From Rugosimonospora acidiphila (GTDB lineage Bacteria > Actinomycetota > Actinomycetes > Mycobacteriales > Micromonosporaceae), in NCBI RefSeq assembly GCF_039543385.1, contig NZ_BAABJQ010000005.1, forward strand, positions 62,001 through 126,000: 64,000 nucleotides of DNA, written 5' to 3'. The notes under the pieces are model-generated. The model ran no database searches and was not told the origin of the DNA. It saw nothing but the letters and a program-made list of their open reading frames with translations. This document shows, one piece after another, positions 18,391 to 27,075 of this stretch. Position numbers and translations under genes: made by a program. Each line of letters opens with the position of its first letter. Position 1 is the stretch's first letter.

Positions 18391-20565
18391 GTGGTCAAGC
18401 ACACCCTCACTCCGGCCGAACGCAAGAAGCGGTTCATTCGCCTGATCCTCATCACCTCTCTGGTAGTCGCCGCCGCCGCGTACCCCGCCACCGCCGGCCT
18501 CGGGATGCTCGCCAAGATCGGCGCCGACGCCTATGGGAACATGCCGGCCACGCTCCTGGCCACCCAGCCGCCCGAGACGACGTATGTCTACGCGTCGGAC
18601 GGCAAGACGCTGGTCACCACCTTCTACGAGGAGGACCGCAAGTACACGCCGCTGACGTCCATCTCGCCGCTGGTACAGGAGGCCATCGTGGCCGCCGAGG
18701 ACTCCCGCTTCTTCCAGCATCACGGCGTGGACTGGCGGGGCACCGTGCGCGCCTTCATCGCCAACCAGCAGGCCGGCACGGTGGCGCAGGGCGCCTCGAC
18801 GCTGACCATGCAATACGTGCGCAACGTGCTGCGCGACAACGCCACCTCCCCGCAACAGGCCGTCGACGCGACCGTGCAGAACGCCGACCGCAAAATCCGC
18901 GAGATGAAGCTGGCGCTCAACCTCGAGAAGACGATGACCAAGAAGCAGATTCTCGAGGGGTACCTGAACGTCGCCTACTTCGGCCATCAGGCCTACGGCA
19001 TCTACGCCGCCGCCGAGACGTACTTCTCGAAGCCACCCTCCGAGCTGACCCTTGAGGAGGCCGCGCTCGTCGCCGGCCTGGTCCAGGCCCCCTCGTCCTA
19101 CGACCCGGCCGGCTCGAACCAGACCGCCGCGCGCAACCGGCGCAACTACGTGCTGGACCGGATGCAGCAGCTCGAGTACATCTCGCCCGGCGAGGCCAAG
19201 CAGGCCGAGCAGGCCCCGATCACGCTGCACCTGTCGGACCAGCCGCAGGGCTGCACCTCCGTCCCCGCCGACCACAACGACTGGGGCTTCTTCTGCGACG
19301 AATTCCGCAGTTGGTGGTCGCAGCAGCCGGCATTCGGCAAAAACCCGGACGAGCGGCTGGAGAACCTGTCCCGCGGCGGGTACACCATCGTGCTGTCGCT
19401 GGACCCCAAGGTCCAGACGGCCGCGATGTCGCGAACCCTGAGCGCGGAGAACACGAGCAGTCCGTTCGCGCTCGGATCGGTGTTCGTCGAACCGGGCACA
19501 GGTCTGATCAAGGCGATGGCGGTCAATCGAAAATACTCGCTCGATACCTCCGGCAACGGGCCCAGCACCTCGCCGGACAACCGCGCGGCGGGCGTCCCGG
19601 GCAACTACCCGAACACCGTTACCCCGCTGCTCGGCGGCGGCGGCATCAACGGGTACCAGGCGGGGTCGACGTTCAAGCTGTTCACCATGCTCGCCGCGCT
19701 GGAAGGGGGGCTGACGCTCAACACCAAGATCTACTCCCCGATGACCATCACCACCCCGTACCTGGGCGGCGCCGGCCTGTCCGCGTGCGGCATCTACTAC
19801 TGCCCGTCCAACGCCAGCGCGGCCATGACCGGGTACCAGACCATGTGGTCGGGCTGGGGCGAGTCGGTGAACACGTACTGGATCCAGGTCGAGGAGCGGA
19901 TCGGCGCGCAGAACGCGGTGGCCATGGCCGAGCGGCTGGGCCTGACCTGGCACACCGACGTCGACCAGGAGCAGGCCTCCGCGCAGAAGGCGGCGGGCTG
20001 GGGATCGTTCACCCTGGGCGTGGCGGACACCACGCCGCTGGAGATGGCCGGCGCCTACGCCACGGTGGCCGCGGACGGCAAGTTCTGCCAGCCGCTGCCG
20101 GTGGCCTCGATCACCGGGCCGGACGGGAAGCCGGTCACCACCAAGGGCGCCAACGGGACGCAGGTACCGGTCGCCTCACCGCGCTGCACGCAGGTGATCA
20201 GCCCCGGCATCGCACGCGGCGCGGTGGACGCGATGCGCTGCACCACCGGGTACAACGCGGCGGCCGGCCCCTGCGGCAGCTGGTCCACGGCGCCGGGAGC
20301 GTACGGGGAGGCCGGACGGCCGTTCGCCGGCAAGACCGGTACCACCGACTCGACCCGGGCGGCCTGGTTCGCCGGGGTGACCCCGCAGCTGGCCGGGGCC
20401 AGCTTCGTCGCCGACCCGGACGAACCGTCGGACGCGGTGGGCGACGCCGAGTCCGAGAAGCCGGTCGACGTCGTCGCGCTGACCGTTCATGACGCGCTCG
20501 CGGGCGTACCGGTGGTGAACTTCACGCCGCCGCCGGCCAACATCGTCGGCACCCCGCAGGCGTAG
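18391..20565 (+). CDS. Class A penicillin-binding protein (GT51 + transpeptidase)
   Basis: A 724-aa bifunctional peptidoglycan synthase with a short cytoplasmic tail, one N-terminal membrane anchor (about 17-38) and extracytoplasmic domains. The glycosyltransferase part shows EDSRFFQHHGVD, QGASTLTMQYVRN and KKQILEGYLNVAYFG. The transpeptidase part has the STFK motif (Ser about 426), SVN and KTGTT (Lys about 648). Both activities look intact. The GTG start lacks a clear ribosome site and may be read from a very short leader. It is divergent from cobC across a palindromic promoter. Confidence 0.94.
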   Translation: MVKHTLTPAERKKRFIRLILITSLVVAAAAYPATAGLGMLAKIGADAYGNMPATLLATQPPETTYVYASDGKTLVTTFYEEDRKYTPLTSISPLVQEAIVAAEDSRFFQHHGVDWRGTVRAFIANQQAGTVAQGASTLTMQYVRNVLRDNATSPQQAVDATVQNADRKIREMKLALNLEKTMTKKQILEGYLNVAYFGHQAYGIYAAAETYFSKPPSELTLEEAALVAGLVQAPSSYDPAGSNQTAARNRRNYVLDRMQQLEYISPGEAKQAEQAPITLHLSDQPQGCTSVPADHNDWGFFCDEFRSWWSQQPAFGKNPDERLENLSRGGYTIVLSLDPKVQTAAMSRTLSAENTSSPFALGSVFVEPGTGLIKAMAVNRKYSLDTSGNGPSTSPDNRAAGVPGNYPNTVTPLLGGGGINGYQAGSTFKLFTMLAALEGGLTLNTKIYSPMTITTPYLGGAGLSACGIYYCPSNASAAMTGYQTMWSGWGESVNTYWIQVEERIGAQNAVAMAERLGLTWHTDVDQEQASAQKAAGWGSFTLGVADTTPLEMAGAYATVAADGKFCQPLPVASITGPDGKPVTTKGANGTQVPVASPRCTQVISPGIARGAVDAMRCTTGYNAAAGPCGSWSTAPGAYGEAGRPFAGKTGTTDSTRAAWFAGVTPQLAGASFVADPDEPSDAVGDAESEKPVDVVALTVHDALAGVPVVNFTPPPANIVGTPQA

Positions 20566-20611
20566 GCGCCACCGCGCCGATCAGCGCCGATCAGCGGCGA
20601 GCCGGGGGGCC

Positions 20612-20670
20612 TGGGTGCGTGGGGGCCATGGGTGCGTGGGGCCATGGGTGCGTGGGGGCGCCCGCCCCCA
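20612..20670. repeat. Short tandem repeat and terminator hairpin between PBP and GNAT genes
   Basis: Three tandem copies of TGGGTGCGTGGGG(G)CCA, followed by the inverted repeat TGGGGGCG-CC-CGCCCCCA at 20653-20670. The latter is placed to terminate both convergent genes. The upstream direct duplicates of GCCGATCAGC suggest a slippage-prone spacer. Confidence 0.65.
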
Positions 20671-20679
20671 TCCGGAGGG

Positions 20680-21267
20680 CTACTTCAGGTCGCCGGCGAC
20701 CAGCGACCACATCTCCAGGTCCACCCGCTCGCTCTGCACCCGGCCGGCGTTGCGCAGCAGCCCCTCGTAGACGAAGCCGGCCTTCTCCGCCACCCGGCGG
20801 GACGCCCGGTTGCCCGGTACCAGGCGCAGCTCGATCCGCTGGAACCCGTGCTCCAGGATCAGCGCGATGGTCAGCGCGTCCACGGCCTCGGCCGCCACCC
20901 CGAACCCGCGGGCGTGCGCGCTGACCGCGAACGCGATCTCGGTCGACATGGCCGCCCAGTCGGTGCGCCGGGTCCACATCAGCCCGACGGTCCGCTCGTC
21001 CTCGCGCCGCACCACGGCGTAGTGGTCGCCGGAGCCGTTGTCCCGGGACTCCCGGGCCAGTTCCGTGCACCAGGACAGGCCGTCGACCGGGGCGGCCTCG
21101 TCCGGGAACCACAGCCACCGCCGGGTCTGCCTGTCGCTGAGGATCTCGGTGACGTCCACCGCGTCATCCGCCACCGGCCCGCGCACGTCCAGGCGCGGCG
21201 TGGCCACGGTCAACTGCGGAAAGGCCCGCACCGGCAGGACACCGGCGCTTCGGGCGTCAAAGCTCAA
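20680..21267 (-). CDS. GNAT acetyltransferase, RimJ/RimL type
   Basis: A 195-aa acetyl-CoA-dependent N-acetyltransferase. Typical RimJ-like strands are seen: RLDVRGPV, RTVGLMWTRR, STEIAFAVSAHARGFGVAAEAV (acetyl-CoA loop) and NRASRRVAEKAGFVYEGLLR. The likely start is the TTG at 21267, whose second and third bases lie in the cobB TGA (TTGA overlap), giving coupling to cobB. A GTG at 21231 is an alternative. The acceptor is unknown, and a role in cobalamin synthesis is not implied by the family. Confidence 0.85.
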   Translation of the reverse strand: MSFDARSAGVLPVRAFPQLTVATPRLDVRGPVADDAVDVTEILSDRQTRRWLWFPDEAAPVDGLSWCTELARESRDNGSGDHYAVVRREDERTVGLMWTRRTDWAAMSTEIAFAVSAHARGFGVAAEAVDALTIALILEHGFQRIELRLVPGNRASRRVAEKAGFVYEGLLRNAGRVQSERVDLEMWSLVAGDLK

Positions 21268-22847
21268 GACGCCAGCCCCAACTCGCCGGCGCCACCCGCG
21301 GCGGCGGCCACCATGCGTACGGCCAGCTCGGGCACGACGGCCCAGTGCAGGCACAGGTACGACGCGTGCAGCCCTACCGACACGAAACCCTCCGGCGCTC
21401 CGCCCGGCCATGACCAGGCGGGTTGTTCACCCGCCCGGGGGCTCACCAGGCCACGATGTTGTTTATAGCCGACGACCCGCGTACCCGCCGGCAAGACCGG
21501 CGAAACCGACCGTACCGTAGCATCGCGGTATCCGATGACGAGATGGTCGCTGGGCCGACCCGCCGCATCGATGACCCCGCACATCGGCCGGCCGTCGTAC
21601 TCGCGGCACAGCCACGGCAGCCCGGTACCCTCGGCCACGATCGGGTACCCGGCGGCGGCGAGCCGCGCCACGCTCAGGTTCAGCGAACCGTTGGCGGACA
21701 GCTCCTCAAGGTACGACTCGGGCAGCCAGCCGCCCACGACCAGCCCACGTACCCCGTCGGGCAGCGTCTCGTCCCGCAGCGGATCGACGTCTATCACCTC
21801 GGCACCCGCCGCGACCAGCAGCTCCGCGGTCTCGGGGTACCCGTACCCGGTGGTCACCGCGATCATCGGCCGGCCTCCGGTCGAGACCCCCACGGGCACC
21901 GGCCCGAGCGGCCGCGGGCCCGCCGGCGGCGGACCGGCCGGCACGGAATCGGCCGGCACCGGACCGGCCGCGGGCCACGGACCGGCGGGCGAGATCGGCT
22001 CGCTCACCATCGGAAACTCGCCCGAACGCGCCGGTTCGCCGTTGGCCGCAGGCGCGGCCCCGGCGGTCACCGCGAGCCCGACCGGGCCCGGCGTCCGCCA
22101 CTGGCCGACCGCCTCCGTGGGTGACCAGGCCGGCACCCCGAACTCGGGCGCCGACCGCGCCAGCGCGAGCACCCGCTCCAGGTCCACCGAGCCCGTGATC
22201 ACCTCACCGAGGCGGCGGACGGTGCGCAGCAGGGCACTGCTGCGGTGCACCACCGGCACCAGCCCCTCGCCGCGGGAGGGCAACGCCTCGCCGGACAGCT
22301 CGCGGTGGCGCAGCACCCCGAGTACCGGCACCCCGATGTCATCCAGCGCCTCCCGCATCACGCGTTCGTGCCGGTCGGAGGCGACCTGGTTGAGGATCAC
22401 GCCGCCCAGCCAGAGCAGCTCGTCGTAGACCCGGAAGCCGTGCACCACGGCGGCCACCGACTGGCCCATGGCCGCCACGTCCACCACCAGCACCACCGGC
22501 GCCTTCAGCGACTCGGCCACCTGGGCACTCGAGGGCACGTCGGTGCGTCCGGACAGCCCGTCGTACAGGCCCATGGTGGCCTCGACCACCGCCAGCTCGG
22601 CCCCCGCCGCCCCGTGCGCGAACAGCGCCGCCAGCCGGGAGTCCCCGACCAGTCCGGGGTCGAGATTGCGGCCCGGCCGGCCGGCGGCCACGCCCAGATA
22701 GCCGGCGTCGAGCGGGTCCGGGCCGATCTTGAACCCCGCGGTGACCAACCCGCGCGAACGCAGCGCCGATAGCAGCCCGATCGCGACCGCCGTCTTTCCG
22801 TGCCCGGAGGAGGGGGCGGCGATCACAACACGCGGAATGGCAATCAT
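21264..22847 (-). CDS. cobB: Cobyrinate a,c-diamide synthase (CobB/CbiA) with atypical amidotransferase domain
   Basis: A 527-aa two-domain protein. The N-terminal ATPase has APSSGHGKTAVAIG (P-loop), FKIGPDPLDAGYL, GRPGRNLDPG, ATMGLYDG and VVDVAAMGQSVAA. A Pro/Ala/Gly-rich linker (about 265-325) leads to a GATase1-like domain. Here the normal AECGG-type nucleophile elbow reads AEGTG: Gly407 stands where the catalytic Cys should be, although the C-terminal LHASYLCLHW triad region is recognisable. It may use free ammonia, rely on another glutaminase, or have a changed role. The ATG at 22847 has GAGGAG upstream; the longer GTG-type start is rejected. Confidence 0.88.
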   Translation of the reverse strand: MIAIPRVVIAAPSSGHGKTAVAIGLLSALRSRGLVTAGFKIGPDPLDAGYLGVAAGRPGRNLDPGLVGDSRLAALFAHGAAGAELAVVEATMGLYDGLSGRTDVPSSAQVAESLKAPVVLVVDVAAMGQSVAAVVHGFRVYDELLWLGGVILNQVASDRHERVMREALDDIGVPVLGVLRHRELSGEALPSRGEGLVPVVHRSSALLRTVRRLGEVITGSVDLERVLALARSAPEFGVPAWSPTEAVGQWRTPGPVGLAVTAGAAPAANGEPARSGEFPMVSEPISPAGPWPAAGPVPADSVPAGPPPAGPRPLGPVPVGVSTGGRPMIAVTTGYGYPETAELLVAAGAEVIDVDPLRDETLPDGVRGLVVGGWLPESYLEELSANGSLNLSVARLAAAGYPIVAEGTGLPWLCREYDGRPMCGVIDAAGRPSDHLVIGYRDATVRSVSPVLPAGTRVVGYKQHRGLVSPRAGEQPAWSWPGGAPEGFVSVGLHASYLCLHWAVVPELAVRMVAAAAGGAGELGLAS

Positions 22848-22972
22848 CGATGGCTCCTCGCGGCTGCGGGGCAACACTTGCTCGATCCAGGCCGGCACGG
22901 TGGACGGCTGTCACGGCACTGAGACGATACCCAACGCAGACTCGGCCGAGGCTGCCGGTAGCGTGAGACGAC

Positions 22973-23779
22973 GTGTACCGGTTCCTCGCCACATCCAGAT
23001 GGATCGGCTTCGCTGTCCTGACGGTGGTCATGGCGGTGATCATGGTCGGGCTCGGCTTCTGGCAGCTCGACCGGTTCCACTCGCGCGCTGACTCCAACTC
23101 GCACGTGGACGCCGTGTCGGAGGGGACGGCGGTGCCCGCCACCTCGCTGATGGGGATCGGGAGACCGCCGTCGAAGGCGGCGGCGTGGACCAAGGTCACA
23201 GTCACCGGGCAGTACGACCCGGCACACCAGATCATCGCGCGCGAACGCACCCTCAACAGCCAGGTCGGCTTCGAGATCATCGACCCGCTCAAGCTGTCCA
23301 ACGGCACGGCGGTGCTCGTCGATCGCGGCTGGCTGGCCCCGGCCGCGTCCGGCGCCGCGCTCACCCTGCCCGACGTGCCGCCCACCCCGACCGGCAAGGT
23401 GACCGTCACCGGGCTGCTGCACCTGCCGGAGAGCAAGGGCGAGACGGCCATCCCGGTCGACGGGAAGCTCACCGTGCGCCGGATCGCCCCGGCCAAACTG
23501 GCCAGCGTCATGCCGTACCCCCTGCTGGGCGGGTACGTGGCCATGGAAGCTCAGCAGCCGTCCACCAACGCGGCGGCCTTCGGCCAGATTCCGGTGGATC
23601 ACCAGGACTCCACGCTGAACGCGGGCTACGTGGTGCAGTGGTGGTGCTTCGCCCTGATCGCGCTGGTCGGCTTCGGGTGGACGGCGTACCGGGAGGCCCA
23701 CCCCAAGGTCAGCGACCTGGACCTGGCGGGCCTGGGTACGGCCGAGCACCCCGACGCCCCGGTCTCGCCAGCGGTCTGA
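22973..23779 (+). CDS. SURF1 family protein (cytochrome oxidase assembly)
   Basis: A 268-aa membrane protein with a transmembrane helix at each end (about 11-31 and 222-240) and an extracytoplasmic SURF1 domain. The family signatures are GFWQLDRF after helix 1, VTVTGQYDP, GFEIIDPL and VLVDRGWLAP. SURF1 proteins help insert haem into aa3-type oxidase. The GTG start at 22973 is divergent from cobB with a 125-base spacer; a haem/cobalamin link is tempting but only positional. Confidence 0.92.
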   Translation: MYRFLATSRWIGFAVLTVVMAVIMVGLGFWQLDRFHSRADSNSHVDAVSEGTAVPATSLMGIGRPPSKAAAWTKVTVTGQYDPAHQIIARERTLNSQVGFEIIDPLKLSNGTAVLVDRGWLAPAASGAALTLPDVPPTPTGKVTVTGLLHLPESKGETAIPVDGKLTVRRIAPAKLASVMPYPLLGGYVAMEAQQPSTNAAAFGQIPVDHQDSTLNAGYVVQWWCFALIALVGFGWTAYREAHPKVSDLDLAGLGTAEHPDAPVSPAV

Positions 23780-23840
23780 GCCCCGGGCGGCACCGGTATC
23801 GACTACCCACCGCGGCGGGCCGACTGGTGTAATCGACATC

Positions 23841-24602
23841 ATGGTGGAACCGGAGCCGACCTACCCCGCCCCTTACGGTGGCACCCCTTTCGACGGCGCC
23901 CCTTTTGACGGCACCCAGCCCTATTCCGAACCGTGGGCCCCCACCGTGCCGGTGACCGGCTCGCCGGCCGGTCCGCCGCCACCGGTCGGGCCACAGTCCA
24001 CCGCCGCGCTGCCCACCGAACCGCTCTCCGCGCCACCCTTCTCCACGGCGCCGTTCTCCACGCCACCGTTTTCCGGGGCACCGCCGCAGCCCACCGTGCC
24101 GCAGCCGGCCGTTCCGCAGACCACCGTTCCGCAGACCACCGTTCCGCAGACCACCGTGCCGCCGACCCCGGTGTCCGGGCCGGGCTACCCCCCGACCGTG
24201 ACGTACCCCTACCCGGGCCTCGCGCCGGCCCAGCCCGCCTACGGTGCCAATGAGCCGACGGTCATGCAGATCGGTGAGATCCAGATCACCGCTACGACGG
24301 TCCGCACCCCGGCCGGCGTCTTCCCGCTGCGCGGCTCGCAGTGGACGGTCACGGATCAGTGGATGACCGAGCAGAAGATCCCGACCTGGGCGATCGTCCT
24401 GGCCATCGTGCTGTTCTTCTGCGTCACCGTCTTCAGCCTGCTGTTCCTGCTCGCCCGGGAGACCCGGCACCACGCTGTCGTCCAGGTACACGTCGTCAAC
24501 GGCCCGTACCAGTACGTGGCCCGGATCCCGGCCAGCGATCAGGGCCAGGTCCAGTACGTCTACCAGCAGGTCAACTATGTGCGCTCGCTCGCCGCGGCGT
24601 GA
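23841..24602 (+). CDS. Proline-rich single-pass membrane protein of unknown function
   Basis: A 253-aa protein. Residues 1-135 are a low-complexity Pro/Thr/Ala stretch including three perfect VPQTT repeats (15-base DNA repeats near 24108-24160). A folded segment (about 142-180, MQIGEIQITATTVRTPAGVF), one transmembrane helix (about 184-206) and a C-terminal tail of about 45 residues follow. The folded segment resembles the start of small actinobacterial membrane proteins that carry a DUF6232-like strand, but I do not assign a family firmly. Its 3' end overlaps the convergent DNA ligase gene by 28 bases. Confidence 0.8.
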   Translation: MVEPEPTYPAPYGGTPFDGAPFDGTQPYSEPWAPTVPVTGSPAGPPPPVGPQSTAALPTEPLSAPPFSTAPFSTPPFSGAPPQPTVPQPAVPQTTVPQTTVPQTTVPPTPVSGPGYPPTVTYPYPGLAPAQPAYGANEPTVMQIGEIQITATTVRTPAGVFPLRGSQWTVTDQWMTEQKIPTWAIVLAIVLFFCVTVFSLLFLLARETRHHAVVQVHVVNGPYQYVARIPASDQGQVQYVYQQVNYVRSLAAA

Positions 24603-26263
24603 AACTGCCGGACGTCCGTGATCGTGTCCGCCTCGGCGGCCGACTTGTCCTCCCGGTAGCGCAGCACCCTGGCGAAGCGCAGGGCCACCCCGCCCGGGTA
24701 CCTCGGGCTGGTCTGCACCCCGTCAAACGCGATCTCCACGACCAGTTCGGGCCGCACCCTCACCACCCAGTCGTCGCGCTCGACCGCCAGCTCCAGCAGC
24801 CGCTCGGTCTGCCAGCGCAGCAGCTCGTCGGTGAGGCCCTTGAACGTCTTGCCGAGCATGACGAACCCGCCGGTCGCCGGGTCGCGGGCGCCCAGGTGGA
24901 GGTTGGACAGCCAGCCGTGGCGCCGCCCGTGCCCCCACTCCGCCGCGAGCACCACGAGGTCGAGCGTGTGCCGGGGCTTGACCTTGACCCAGGCTGAGCC
25001 ACGGCGCCCGACGTCGTAGGGCGCGCCGGCGGCCTTCACCACCACCCCCTCATGACCGCCGTTGAGCGCCGCGTCAAAGGCGGCGTTCGCCTCATCCACC
25101 GTGGAAACGATGGTGCGGCCCACCAGCAGTCCGCCCGGTACCGCGTCGGCCAGTGCGGCCCAGCGGCGCTGGCCCGGCTCATCGAGCAGGTCCACGCCGT
25201 CGAGGTGCAGGAGATCGAAGAAGTACGGCCTGAGCGCGTCCGCCCCCGCCCCCGGCGCGCTGCCCGGCGCCCCACCGCCTCCCGCACCGCCCTGCCCGAG
25301 GTCGCCGTCCCCGGCCGCGCCGTCTCCCGGGCCCGCACCGCCCTCCCGGCCAGCACCGCCTTCCTGGCCAGCACCGCCTCCCTGGTCAGCACCGCCCGGG
25401 ACGGGGGCGCCGGGCCGGCGGGCGGCCCGCGCCGAGGTCTCCTGGAACGGCCGGGGGCGCCCGGTGGCGTCCAGCACGACCGCCTCGCCGTCGAGCACGA
25501 TCTGCCGAACCGGCAGGGCCCTGACGGCGGCCACGACGCCCGGAACCCGCGCGGTGAGGTCGGCCAGGCTGCGCGAGTAGACGGCCACGTCGTCGCCCGA
25601 CCGGTGGACCTGGATCCGCACGCCGTCGAGCTTGTCGTCGACCGCGGCGGGGAAGCCGGTGGCGGCCAGCGCGGCGTCCACGGTGGCCGCGGCCTGGGCC
25701 AGCATCGGCGCGAGCGGCCGCCCCACCTGCAACCCGAACCCGCGTAGTGCCGCCGCGCCGCCGGTCAGGGCGGCCCGCGCCACGGTCTTGAGGTCACCAC
25801 ACAGCAGCAACGCGCGCCGCACCTCGGCCACCTCCACGCCGGCCGCCCGCGCCACCGCGTCGACCAGCAACCCCGCCTGCGCGCCCTGGCGCACCTCCCC
25901 GGAGAGCAGCCCGATCAACAGCCGCTGCTCGTCGGCCGTCGCCGCGGCGAACAGCGCTCCGAGCAGGGAACGGCGCCGCGCCTGCGAACCGGGCCCCGAT
26001 TGCTCCCCGATCTCGGCCAGCGCGGCGTCGACCCGAGCCACGGTGAGTGTGGGTCGCTCTGCCGGGGGCGGGGCATCCCGCAGGGCGGCCCAACCGACGC
26101 CGATCTGACGCTGGCGCAGTTCGCCGGCGAGGTAGGCCGCGCCCGCCTCGATCTCGTCGGGCGCCAGGCCGCGCAGCGCGGCAGCGAGCAGATCGATCTT
26201 CCCCCGCCGTGCCGAGATGGCCGTGACGGCGGCGGAGGTGGCGGCGAGGTCCACGAACTGCAT
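24575..26263 (-). CDS. ATP-dependent DNA ligase
   Basis: A 562-aa ligase of the mycobacterial LigB-like type: an N-terminal DNA-binding domain, then the adenylation motif KLDGVRIQVH (AMP-accepting Lys about 214), LDGEAVVLD, FFDLLHLDG, EGVVVKAAGAPY and WVKVKPRH of the OB-fold border. It seals nicks in repair rather than being the NAD-dependent replicative ligase. A Gly/Ala/Glu-rich insert of about 50 residues sits between the LDGEAVVLD and FFDLLHLDG motifs and is built from an 18-base tandem repeat. The ATG at 26263 has GAGG upstream; the 220-codon upstream extension is repetitive and rejected. Confidence 0.92.
   Translation of the reverse strand: MQFVDLAATSAAVTAISARRGKIDLLAAALRGLAPDEIEAGAAYLAGELRQRQIGVGWAALRDAPPPAERPTLTVARVDAALAEIGEQSGPGSQARRRSLLGALFAAATADEQRLLIGLLSGEVRQGAQAGLLVDAVARAAGVEVAEVRRALLLCGDLKTVARAALTGGAAALRGFGLQVGRPLAPMLAQAAATVDAALAATGFPAAVDDKLDGVRIQVHRSGDDVAVYSRSLADLTARVPGVVAAVRALPVRQIVLDGEAVVLDATGRPRPFQETSARAARRPGAPVPGGADQGGGAGQEGGAGREGGAGPGDGAAGDGDLGQGGAGGGGAPGSAPGAGADALRPYFFDLLHLDGVDLLDEPGQRRWAALADAVPGGLLVGRTIVSTVDEANAAFDAALNGGHEGVVVKAAGAPYDVGRRGSAWVKVKPRHTLDLVVLAAEWGHGRRHGWLSNLHLGARDPATGGFVMLGKTFKGLTDELLRWQTERLLELAVERDDWVVRVRPELVVEIAFDGVQTSPRYPGGVALRFARVLRYREDKSAAEADTITDVRQFHAAASERT
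25333..25398. repeat. In-frame 18-bp tandem repeat within the DNA ligase gene
   Basis: Units of the form AGCACCGCCTYCCTGGYC repeat with divergence and encode GGAGQE/GGAGRE/GGAGPG hexapeptides on the minus strand. More degenerate copies extend towards 25260. The insert falls in a surface loop by motif order, so length change should be tolerated. Confidence 0.75.
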
Positions 26264-26828
26264 GACTGGATCCTCGCAGCCACTACCGACACTTCTCGGG
26301 GTCTCGACACTTCTGGAGGCTCGGATACCGCTACCCGCAGAGTGCCTCGGACGCTTCTTCAAGCGACCAGGGTGGGGCGGCGACCGCCCTGGTTCCGATG
26401 GAACTGTCCAGCTAGTGGGCTCGGCCCCGACCGGCGAATCGCCGCCCCGATTCGCCGCCGTCGTTGCCGCCCGGACGCGGGCCGTTGGTTCGCTGCCCGG
26501 ATACGGGCCTAGGGTTTCGCCGCCCGGATACGGGCCTAGGGTTTCGCCGCCCGGATACGGGCCGTGGTTCGCCGCCCTGGACTGCGGTCCCGAGCCGCTC
26601 CTCGGTGCCGCCCTCCCGGACCGCTCGCTGCGGCCCCCGCCCCGGGCCGCCGCGAGCCAACTGTTCGAGACCGCCGCCGCGAGCCGTCGCGTCGAGGCCC
26701 GCCTCGATGCGACGCCGGAGCGGCGCCGCCCGTCCGGCTCGGCCGGGCCAGCGACTCTCAGTCCCTGGTCGGGCCGAGCGAGTTGGCTGGCGGGCCCGAC
26801 CTCACGGCCGGACCCGCCCTCACCATCG
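26264..26828. repeat. 565-bp non-coding region with a 27-bp tandem repeat
   Basis: No credible gene. Two perfect 27-base copies of GCCCGGATACGGGCCTAGGG plus TTTCGCC start at 26495 and 26522; a third partly degenerate copy starts at 26549 and a fourth at about 26468. Each unit holds a small palindrome (CCCGGATACGGG). The rest is GC-rich sequence between the ligase start and the small gene at 26829. Confidence 0.7.
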
Positions 26829-27059
26829 TCAGATCGTGACCGTGATCTCGACCCGGTTCTCCTGCTTTTCCTCGACTCGGAAGCCCCGTGCCCGGACCGC
26901 CTCTGCGAGCCGGGAGAGCTGCCCATCCACCCGACACAGGACGGCCGAGAGTTCCTCGAGGTGCCCGCGCAGGGTCGCGTCGGACCAGTCGGCGAGGTCT
27001 ACGTCGCCGAGAGCACGCACGGCGGCATCAAGCCGCTCAATCGATTCCTTCGTACGCAT
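26829..27059 (-). pseudogene. Small protein resembling the N-terminus of DUF222/13E12-type HNH proteins
   Basis: A 76-aa frame starting MRTKESIERLDAAVRAL and continuing with HLEELSAVLCRVDGQLSRLAEAVRARGF, the helical pattern that opens DUF222 (13E12) proteins. It then stops after ENRVEITVTI without the HNH part. It is either a truncated remnant or a small stand-alone helical protein. TAGTGT seven bases before the ATG is a good -10, fitting a leaderless transcript. It lies 16 bases after the M20 peptidase stop. The repeat region follows it directly. Confidence 0.5.
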
Positions 27060-27075
27060 GTTCGAAACACTATCA

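Noticed and set aside
26264..26926. A longer N-terminus for the DNA ligase
   Set aside because: It is the translated tandem repeat; a good ATG with ribosome site is at 26263.
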